Made by a program: the position numbers and the translations under genes. From the NCBI RefSeq assembly GCF_014654365.1, contig NZ_BNAY01000002.1, positions 310,001-374,000 of the forward strand: DNA of 64,000 bases, written 5' to 3'. The DNA is from Amycolatopsis oliviviridis (GTDB lineage Bacteria > Actinomycetota > Actinomycetes > Mycobacteriales > Pseudonocardiaceae). This document shows positions 26,201 through 64,000 of this stretch, piece after piece (position 1 is the first letter of the stretch; each line of letters begins with the position of its first letter). The notes below the pieces were generated by a model, which saw only the letters and a program-made list of their open reading frames with translations, was not told the DNA's origin and searched no databases.

Positions 26201-29030
26201 ACCGGGCACGGCGATAACGTGACAGCGCGGGCAGGACGGTGCCGAGCGGAGCTTCGACGTCGGACAGCTTCAGTTCGGCGGCGAACTCGCCGACGTCGCC
26301 GGACTCGACGACCGACCAGAACCGGCCGTCCTCGGCGGCGACCACGTCCACACCCGGGTCCTCCAGCCAGAAACGCTTGCGCTGGAACGGATACGTCGGC
26401 AGCGTGACCACCCGAGCCCCGCTTCCGCCGAGGTAGGCGGACCAGTCGACGCGGGCGCCGTGGGCGTGGATCAGGCCCAGCGCGGTGACGAGCGTGGCGG
26501 CCTGGTCGCGATCCTTGCGCTGGGCCGCTGCGAAAACAGCGCCATCGGGGCGCACGGAACGGCCCATCGGAGTGAGGCCTGCGTCCGGACCGAGTTCGAG
26601 GAACGTGGTGACGCCTTGACCGTGCAGGGTTTCCACCGCGTCGGCGAACCGGACGGTACCGCGGACGTGCTCGGCCCAGTACTCCGGATCGGTGAGCCGG
26701 TCGGCGAGTTCGCCGGTCAGCGCCGACACGACCGGGATCGTGGGCTCGCGGTAGGTCAGGGTCCGCGCGACGGCGGCGAACTCGGCGAGCATCGGCTCCA
26801 TCAGCGCCGAGTGGAAGGCGTGGGACACGGAGAGCCGGGTCGTGCGGCGGCCCGGGAACCGTTCGGCGACAGCGGTCGTCGCCGCCTCGGCGCCGGACAG
26901 GACGACCGCGCGCGGGCCGTTGACCGCCGCGAGCGCGACGTCGTCGGACAGGTACGGGCGGACCTCGTCCTCGGTCGCCTCCAGCGCGATCATCGCGCCG
27001 CCCTCGGGCAGCGCCTGCATCAAGCGGCCACGCGCGGAGACCAGGCGAGCGGCGTCCTCCAGGGAAAGCACCCCGGCGACGTGGGCGGCCGCGATCTCGC
27101 CGACCGAGTGCCCGGCGAGGAAGTCCGGGCTGACACCCCAGGACGTGACGAGCCGGAAGAGCGCGATCTCGAAGGCGAACAGCGCGGGCTGGGCGAATTC
27201 GGTGCGGTCGAGGCGCGCGGCGTCGGCGCCGAACACGACCTCCCGCACGTCGGGCAGGTGTGCGCAGGCCTCGTCGAAGGCCTCGGCGAACACCGGGAAG
27301 CAGTCGTGGAGACGGCGGCCCATGCCGAGCCGCTGCGAGCCCTGACCGGTGAACAGCACGGCCAGGCGGCCGGCGGTGCCGCTGCCGGTGACCGTTCCCG
27401 CTTCACCGCCCGCGAGGGCACGAAGACCGGCGGCCAGCTCGGCTCGATCGGCACCGGTGATGACCGCGCGGTGCTCCATCCCGGCGCGGGTGGTGGCGAG
27501 GGAAAGCGCGACGTCGACCGGTTCGGCGCCGGATTCGTCCACAGTGGACAACAACGCGGCCGCCTGTGCGCGGACGGCGGCGGGCGAGGCGCCGGACAGG
27601 ACGTAGGGGACCACCGGCGGCGCCACGATCTCGCGGTCCGCGGCGCCCTCTTCGGCGGGCTGCTCAAGGATGACGTGCGCGTTGGTACCGCTGATCCCGA
27701 ACGACGACACACCCGCTCGGCGCGGCCGGTCCGTCGCGGTCCAGGGGCGGGCCTTGTCGAGCAGTTCCACCGAGCCTGCCGACCAGTCCACGTGCGGGGA
27801 CGGCGCGTCGACGTGCAGGGTCGCGGGCAGCGTGGCGTGCCGCATCGCCTCGACCAGCTTGACGATGCCGGCGAGCCCGGCGGCGGCCTGCGTGTGGCCG
27901 ATGTTGGACTTCACCGAACCCAGCCACAGCGGCGTTTCCCGGTCCCGGCCGTAGGTGGCCAGCAGCGCCTGCGCCTCGATCGGGTCACCCAGCGCGGTCC
28001 CGGTGCCGTGTGCCTCGACGACGTCCACAGTGGACGCTTCGACCCCGGCGTTCGCGAGTGCGGCGCGGATCACGCGTTGCTGGGACGGGCCGTTCGGGGC
28101 GGTCAGGCCGCTGGAGGCGCCGTCGGAGTTGACCGCGCTGCCGCGGACGAGCGCGAGGACCGGGTGACCGTGGCGGCGCGCGTCGGAAAGACGTTCCAGC
28201 ACCAGCATCCCGGCGCCCTCGGCCCAGTTCGTGCCGTCGGCGGCGGCCGCGAACGGCTTGCAGCGGCCGTCCGGCGCGAGGCCCCGCTGCCGCGAGAACT
28301 CGACGAACGCGCCCGGCGTCGCCATCACCGTGACCCCGCCGGCCAGCGCCAGCGTGCACTCCCCCGACCGCAGCGCGCGGGCGGCGAGGTGGACCGCGAC
28401 CAGCGAAGACGAGCAGGCCGTGTCGATCGACACCGACGGTCCTTCGAGGCCCAGTGCGTAGGAGACGCGGCCGGACACCACACTGCCGGAGGTGCCGATG
28501 CCGAGGTAGCCCTCGTGTTCCTCGGGCAGCGCGGTCAGCCGCGACGCGTAGTCGGTGAACCCGACGCCCGCGAACACACCGGTGGCGCTGCCCTTCAGCG
28601 AAAGCGGGTCGATCCCGGCCCGCTCGACGGCCTCCCACGCGGTCTCCAGCAGCAGCCGCTGCTGCGGGTCGGTCGCCTCGGCCTCACGCGGCGAGATGCC
28701 GAACAGCTCGTTGTCGAACTCCGCGGCGTCGTGCAGGAAGCCGCCCTCGCGGACGTAGCTGGTGCCGGGGACGGACGGGTCGAGATCGTGGATCGCGTCG
28801 GTGTCCCAGCCGCGGTCGGCGGGGAACGGCGAGATCGCGTCACCGCCGCCGTCGACCAGCTCCCACAGCTGTTCCGGGGTGCGGACGCCGCCGGGGAACC
28901 GGCAGCTCATCGCGACGATCGCGATGGGCTCGGTCTCCTTCTCCCGCGCGTCCGCCAGCTCGCGGCGGCTTTCCCGCAGGTCGGCCGCCATCCGCTTGAG
29001 GTAGTCGACGTACTGCTCTTCCGAAGGCAT
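20271..29030 (-). CDS. Modular type I PKS, modules M7 and M8 (M8 AT broken)
   Basis: 2919 aa. A short docking coiled coil (residues 3-35, [19 protein letters not shown]) is followed by M7: KS-AT-KR-ACP, then M8: KS-AT*-KR-ACP. M7 has no DH, so it should leave a hydroxyl. M8 belongs to a different PKS lineage, as its KS, KR and carrier are unlike the other modules. The carrier has a PCP-like GGTSL attachment site near residue 2838. The protein ends in a basic tail ([18 protein letters not shown]) with neither a thioesterase nor an acidic C-terminal docking helix. Ribosome site AGGAG precedes the ATG at 29030, 33 bp after the previous PKS gene. It is probably the last chain-elongating protein, working with the KS*-AT protein encoded next. 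Confidence 0.93.
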   Translation of the reverse strand: MPSEEQYVDYLKRMAADLRESRRELADAREKETEPIAIVAMSCRFPGGVRTPEQLWELVDGGGDAISPFPADRGWDTDAIHDLDPSVPGTSYVREGGFLHDAAEFDNELFGISPREAEATDPQQRLLLETAWEAVERAGIDPLSLKGSATGVFAGVGFTDYASRLTALPEEHEGYLGIGTSGSVVSGRVSYALGLEGPSVSIDTACSSSLVAVHLAARALRSGECTLALAGGVTVMATPGAFVEFSRQRGLAPDGRCKPFAAAADGTNWAEGAGMLVLERLSDARRHGHPVLALVRGSAVNSDGASSGLTAPNGPSQQRVIRAALANAGVEASTVDVVEAHGTGTALGDPIEAQALLATYGRDRETPLWLGSVKSNIGHTQAAAGLAGIVKLVEAMRHATLPATLHVDAPSPHVDWSAGSVELLDKARPWTATDRPRRAGVSSFGISGTNAHVILEQPAEEGAADREIVAPPVVPYVLSGASPAAVRAQAAALLSTVDESGAEPVDVALSLATTRAGMEHRAVITGADRAELAAGLRALAGGEAGTVTGSGTAGRLAVLFTGQGSQRLGMGRRLHDCFPVFAEAFDEACAHLPDVREVVFGADAARLDRTEFAQPALFAFEIALFRLVTSWGVSPDFLAGHSVGEIAAAHVAGVLSLEDAARLVSARGRLMQALPEGGAMIALEATEDEVRPYLSDDVALAAVNGPRAVVLSGAEAATTAVAERFPGRRTTRLSVSHAFHSALMEPMLAEFAAVARTLTYREPTIPVVSALTGELADRLTDPEYWAEHVRGTVRFADAVETLHGQGVTTFLELGPDAGLTPMGRSVRPDGAVFAAAQRKDRDQAATLVTALGLIHAHGARVDWSAYLGGSGARVVTLPTYPFQRKRFWLEDPGVDVVAAEDGRFWSVVESGDVGEFAAELKLSDVEAPLGTVLPALSRYRRARSLAAEATSLAYHVRWQPFTPATTTATGRWLLVTSTREHPWIETATEALAGAEVRRLVVESPDHIALPDEAFDGILSLLALDETETDGLSFGAEATMSLVRELAARDPQGPLWTLTRGAVSTGAHDVPDSPEQAQLWGFGRAAALENPQAWGGLVDVPAEPGERTVALLRGVLTGPRGEDQVAVRVTGAFGRRLAHAEPAEAKRSWQPRGTVLVTGGTGGLGGIVARWLVDHGAEHVVLVSRQGQDAPGADELLGDLGTRVTIAACDVADRDALAAVIQPIREDLRAVFHLAGVLELGLIEMMDRTRYADVLRPKVAGTRNLEELTEGLDLDAFVLFSSIAASIGNAVQSAYGAANAHLEAVAQRRRANGLPATSIAWGRWGRVGMGVGADLDELLSGLGVPAMAPETGLVALGQALDRDETALTVAELTWEKFAPPFAALRPSPLLADLPEVVAIAEAEAAQAAEGAETADAWRTRLAGLPEAERERVITELVLTHTAAVLGHTDGVPAGQQFTKLGIDSLTAIELRGRINTETGLALPPTMVFDHATPAALAAHLLAALTPAAEETRTVVTGPAAAGQDVAVVGLSCRFAGGSDTPEKFWQNLVQGKDLVREVPPDRWTAADYYDPDRTAPGKAYTQQGAFVNDIAGWDAAFFGLSPQEARRLDPTFRLLMELVWEGIEDAGLTADELRGSRTGVFAGLIDTMQYSMRQLEADGMDAADDPYFGLGSSLSAAAGRIAHLLDLRGPCLTVDTACSSALSAAHLAVQSLRRGECDIAIVGAASAMINPDVFIQSCKMSMLAADGRTKTFDESADGYVIGEGGGVVVLRRAGEVGQGRRTRAVIRGTATNQDGRSNGLTAPNRAAQNAVIRAALADAGVTPDEIGYVEAHGSGTQLGDAIEFTALGEIFGERTAPEPLYVGAVKTNVGHTLAAAGMAGLIKTVLSLENGTLPGNLHMSTPNSVVTVDGTVRPVPEARPFPANAAGVLRAGVSSFGWSGSNVHFVLDQAAPAPTATPGVEWQLLTVSGQSEAGLRANAEALADHLTEDVELADVAFTTQAGRSALPLRKAVLVRDHADAATALRAVTDGSAVTDKRRFGLLLPGTRGAWQGTTDELYRTELAFRAAIDECAALLDGRADLLGALYGTAEADERAVVFAVEYAFTRLLAAWGLEPAVLLGRGTGECVAAVAGGLFGLGEGLELALGGGVPQAGTPVVPVISPRTGTVLTAAEAADPAHWRIADDRFEDGLLALAKYAGVLVEAGLGDEGAEAAGRYLPQTPVVSLLPEPVAGAGRSAWLTALGALWEHGVQIGWADGAGPDRRFVSLPGYRFQRTRYWPDVASRGTGWSLNQMSAGEPQPETPVRDGLAAHTPTWRRDSTRRVPATPGELVLFADPGAFADGFAAAAEAAGHRVTVASDVDAVDRQVLAGDGPLRIVHALGLTASGLESGFYSLLELGKAIGAECAGRRVDLLSLGHNGFDVLGGDATDAFAPTIAATTDAIAAEYPLVHAQYADFERAGDKVAQAVHELDLLAASTVDTVDGVAVAAWRGGRRWLRGFDVVELPETDDALAWKPGGTYLITGGLGVLGLALARRLAPLGVNLALAGRSELPPEETWDDWISDHGVDDRTSEVLLAVRDLRALGADVLTLRADVSAPGEAAALLAEVRGYFGYLDGVVHAAGIAGGGLLQNKTREQAAAVLAPKIDGTLALTEALRVEPVDLLVLYSSTVTLTVGVGEIDYSAANAFLDGVASASAGGRGPAKQVVSVAWGPWQLDAWTASGLSGSAEAQEGSRKFREEFGIGAEEGTELLSRIVASGEPLVTVLPLPLTDVLAALARMGSVDALVGADAAIPTGERYPRPELRTAYVAPRTPAEVRVAAAWCDCLGLEEVGVHDPFFDLGGTSLIGLVLIGRVAKEFGVELAPASLFEKPTIAEFVTLLGEQSPAAAEPAGVAEDVSARGERRRARTAKLRKRPSRTGR
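20390..24470 (-). other. PKS module M8: KS-AT*-KR-ACP of a different lineage
   Basis: The KS is complete (DTACSSAL near residue 1695, [15 protein letters not shown]). The KR has TGGLGVLG (about 2520) and DYSAANA with Tyr and Asn, so it should be active. The carrier site is GGTSL, as in hybrid PKS/NRPS carriers. The AT in between is broken (separate entry). A module with working KS, KR and ACP but no AT needs its extender from another protein. Boundaries are approximate. Confidence 0.85.
22240..22925 (-). other. Degenerate, truncated AT domain of M8
   Basis: The nucleophile motif GHSxGE reads GRGTGE (about residue 2120): the Ser is Gly and the preceding His is Arg. The first motif PGQGSQ reads PGTRGAWQG. 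Roughly 100 residues that should carry the Arg-containing ARGRLM segment and the HAFH motif are missing; the sequence jumps from GLELALGGG to [10 protein letters not shown]. The frame stays open, so this is domain decay inside a functional gene and not a pseudogene. Confidence 0.88.
24480..28930 (-). other. PKS module M7: KS-AT-KR-ACP
   Basis: KS triad is intact (DTACSSSL near residue 205, [15 protein letters not shown]). The AT has GHSVGE (about 640) and HAFH, so malonyl-CoA is expected. No DH lies between AT and KR. The KR has TGGTGGLG (about 1160) and the Tyr/Asn pair in AYGAANA. It lacks the LDD motif of B-type KRs (LEL instead) and also the Trp of A-type KRs, so the alcohol configuration is not predictable. 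The ACP site is GIDSL (about 1460). Boundaries are approximate. Confidence 0.85.
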
Positions 29031-29063
29031 GGGTCACGGCTCCTGAGTGTCTGTCGGCGGATG

Positions 29064-40106
<11,043 letters not shown>

Positions 40107-40140
40107 GACGGTGGTCCTCCTCGCGGCGGCGGGCCGGGGG

Positions 40141-61899
<21,759 letters not shown>

Positions 61900-61923
61900 C
61901 GGTCGAGGTCGCGTGCACCCGGC

Positions 61924-64000
61924 TCAAGCGCCGAGTTGCTGGTCAATGAAGGCGAAGAGTTCGTCGTCCGAAGACGGCGTGAAGCCGGGACCGTCCAGGC
62001 TCTCGGCGAGTTCCCGCAGGCGGGCACCCGCCTTGGCGTGGTCTTCGCTGCCCGGGTCGAGACGGCCGAGCGCGGCTTCCAGCCCGTCCAGCAGGCCTTC
62101 CACGTCGGCTTCTTCGGTGGTTCCGGCAAGCTCCTGCCAGAGGTAGGCGGCGAGGGCCTGCGGCGTCGGATGGTCGAAGACGAGCGTCGCGGGCACGGCG
62201 AGGCCGGTCGCGGCGTCGAGGCGGTTGCGCAGTTCGACCGCGGTGAGCGAGTCGAACCCGAGTTCGGTGAACGCGCGGTCCGGCCCGATGGCCGACGTGT
62301 CCGGATGGCCGAGCACGCGGGCCACGGTCTCGCGCGCGACCTTCAGCAGCAGTCGTCGCTGCTCGGGCTCGATCAGCCCGGCCAGCCGCGACCGCAGATC
62401 CGCCACCGGAGCTTCGGCGGCCGCGGTCTCCGGTCGCGGCAGCTCGGCGAGCATCGGCGCGGCACGGAAGTCCTCGAAGAACGACGGCCAGTCGAAGTCG
62501 GCGACGGTGACGCAGGTGTCGTCCGCGGCGATCGCCCGGACGAACTCCTCCGCCGCGGCTTCGGGGGTCATCGGGCGCAAACCCTTGCGGCGGACGGCGT
62601 CGTCGACGGCCTCGGCCATCCCGCCCTCGGCCCACGGGCCCCAGGCGATCGACACCGCCTTGACCCCTTCGGACCGCCACCGGGCCGCGAGCGCGTCGAG
62701 TTCCGCGTTCGCGGCGGCGTAGGCGGCCTGCCCGCCGTTGCCGAGCACCCCGGCCACGGAGGAGAACAGCACCAGCGCGTCGAGATCCTTCGTGAGTTCG
62801 CGCAGATGCCGCGCGGCGGTCACCTTGGGCCGGGCGACGGCTTCGAACCGCTCCGGGGTGACGTCGTCGAGCATCGCGTCGTCGAGGACACCGGCGGTGT
62901 GCACGACCACGCGCAGGTCTTCGAGGCCGGTGACCACTGTGGACAGTGCCTCGCGGTCGGCGGCGTCGCAGGCGTGGATGCTTACGCGGGCGTTGAGGTC
63001 TTCCAGCTTTCGGCGGAGGTCCGCCGCACTCGGCGCGTCTTCCCCGCGCCGCGAAAGGAGCACCACGTGTTCGGTTCCGGCACGGATCAGCCGTTCGGCC
63101 ACGAGCGCGCCCAGCGCCCCGGTACCACCGGTGATCAGCGCGGTCCCCGAAGTCGTCCACGGCGTGGTGGGCGCGGGGGCGGCGGGAACGAACCGGCGGG
63201 CGAAGATCCCGTCCTCGCGGATCGCGACCTCGTCCTCCGGACCGCCGAGCACCTCGCCGAGGCGGACGGCCGCGGCAGGATCCTCGGGCAGGGTCACGCA
63301 GCCGCCCCAGCGACGGGGCTGCTCGATCGCCGCGACCCGCGCGACGGCGGCGACGCCGGGATCGCCGGTGGCGCACCAGATCTTCGCCGGGGAGTCCCTC
63401 AGGAGCGCGGCGAGCGCGGCCCCGTCCGCCGGGAAGGCGAGAACCGGCCCGTTCTCCGGGACTTCCGTCACCAGAGGCGCGTCGAGCGCCTTCGCGGCGG
63501 CTTCGGCCCACGCGTTGGTTTCGGAGGCGTAGACGGTCCAGGTTTCCTGCGACGCCAGGGGCTCGATCGGACGCCAGACGATTTCGTAGCGTCGCGCCGG
63601 AGGCGTGCTCCGATCGGCGGCGGCGAGCCAGAAGCGGTCGCGACGGAAGGGATACGTCGGCAAGTCGACACGGGCGGCGCCGGTGCCGTCGAAGATCCGG
63701 GCCCAGTCGAGCCGGACGCCGGCGGTGACCAGCCTTGCCCGGGCCAGGTCGGCGGCGGCCGCCTCGTCGCGGTCTTTCCGTTGCGTGGCGATGAACGTGC
63801 CGTCGCCGGCGCTGTCCGCGCCGAGCGCGGTCAGGGACGCGTCGGGCCCGACTTCGACGAAGCGCCGGACGCCGCGCGCGTGCAGGGTTTTGACGCCGTC
63901 GGCGAACCGGACGGCTTCGCGCACCTGCCGCACCCAGTACTCCGGGTAGCCGATCTCGGCGATGTCGCCGGTGAGGCCCGAAACGATCGGGATGCGCGGT
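61924..64000 (-). CDS. Modular type I PKS, C-terminal part (module M0: AT end-KR-ACP); gene continues past right edge
   Basis: The frame is open to the right edge and about 692 residues are visible. They start inside an AT (IPIVSGLTGDIAEIG, then [16 protein letters not shown]), pass through the PTYPFRRDRFWL linker and reach a KR with TGGTGALG near 63120, LDD and AYAAANA. An ACP with GFDSL follows near 62245. No DH or ER lies between AT and KR, so a B-type beta-hydroxyl is expected. The C-terminal tail SSDDELFAFIDQQLGA is an acidic docking end that should meet the coiled coil of the 7252-aa protein. An internal GTG at 63933 is not a start, because AT sequence precedes it. Confidence 0.93.
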   Translation of the reverse strand, partial: PRIPIVSGLTGDIAEIGYPEYWVRQVREAVRFADGVKTLHARGVRRFVEVGPDASLTALGADSAGDGTFIATQRKDRDEAAAADLARARLVTAGVRLDWARIFDGTGAARVDLPTYPFRRDRFWLAAADRSTPPARRYEIVWRPIEPLASQETWTVYASETNAWAEAAAKALDAPLVTEVPENGPVLAFPADGAALAALLRDSPAKIWCATGDPGVAAVARVAAIEQPRRWGGCVTLPEDPAAAVRLGEVLGGPEDEVAIREDGIFARRFVPAAPAPTTPWTTSGTALITGGTGALGALVAERLIRAGTEHVVLLSRRGEDAPSAADLRRKLEDLNARVSIHACDAADREALSTVVTGLEDLRVVVHTAGVLDDAMLDDVTPERFEAVARPKVTAARHLRELTKDLDALVLFSSVAGVLGNGGQAAYAAANAELDALAARWRSEGVKAVSIAWGPWAEGGMAEAVDDAVRRKGLRPMTPEAAAEEFVRAIAADDTCVTVADFDWPSFFEDFRAAPMLAELPRPETAAAEAPVADLRSRLAGLIEPEQRRLLLKVARETVARVLGHPDTSAIGPDRAFTELGFDSLTAVELRNRLDAATGLAVPATLVFDHPTPQALAAYLWQELAGTTEEADVEGLLDGLEAALGRLDPGSEDHAKAGARLRELAESLDGPGFTPSSDDELFAFIDQQLGA

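Noticed and set aside
20271..29030. M8 AT loss as a frameshift or pseudogene
   Set aside because: The frame is continuous through the damaged AT into intact KR and ACP domains and the usual 8-bp spacing to the next gene. Base-level error alone would not remove about 100 residues in frame and change the motif.

Overview
The window is high-GC actinobacterial DNA. Codon use, the style of the regulators, the type I PKS genes and the intergenic repeats all point to a filamentous actinomycete. An Amycolatopsis-like member of the Pseudonocardiales is my best guess, but that is inference and not proven by any single feature.

Left flank (1-5981): the end of a MaoC-type hydratase gene, then a tight operon of a phosphotransferase (APH) family protein and three acyl-CoA dehydrogenases. 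It closes with a strong hairpin terminator. Next come a small cysteine-containing protein of unknown function and a convergent TetR regulator. Related operator-like palindromes lie before the operon (299-314) and before tetR (6012-6027), so the TetR protein probably controls both. This looks like fatty-acid or acyl-CoA catabolism, outside the biosynthetic cluster.

Regulatory block (6155-11576): a large LuxR-family (LAL) ATPase regulator and a SARP/AfsR-like regulator. The SARP carries a degenerate nucleotide-cyclase-like domain between its BTAD and AAA parts. Repeats and a bidirectional terminator (11731-11760) separate this block from the convergent biosynthetic operon.

Biosynthetic operon (11779-64000, all minus strand, read from right to left, continuing past the right edge). 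Four large modular PKS proteins carry one partial and eight complete or modified modules: M0 (AT-KR-ACP seen), M1 (KS-AT-DH-ER-KR-ACP), M2 and M3 (KS-AT-DH-KR-ACP), M4 and M5 (full reductive loop), M6 (KS-AT-DH*-KR-ACP, DH broken), M7 (KS-AT-KR-ACP) and M8 (KS-AT*-KR-ACP, AT broken). A 978-aa KS*-AT protein follows, whose KS active site is altered and whose AT is intact. Then come the four genes of a hydroxymalonyl/methoxymalonyl-ACP cassette (FkbK-, FkbJ-, FkbI- and FkbH-like) with no O-methyltransferase, a type II thioesterase, an Sfp-type phosphopantetheinyl transferase and a YqcI/YcgG-family (putative heme) protein. Nearly all junctions downstream of the PKS genes are 4-bp overlaps, so translation is probably coupled.

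Nearly all intact ATs carry malonyl-type motifs. The predicted visible part of the chain is: OH (M0), CH2 (M1), two C=C (M2, M3), CH2 (M4), CH2 (M5), then three hydroxyl-bearing units (M6-M8). The most unusual part is the end of the assembly line. M8 has lost its AT, and the next protein keeps an AT but has lost KS catalytic residues and has no ACP. A hydroxymalonyl-ACP cassette sits directly beside them, and there is no C-terminal TE domain. I could not match this combination to a named product.
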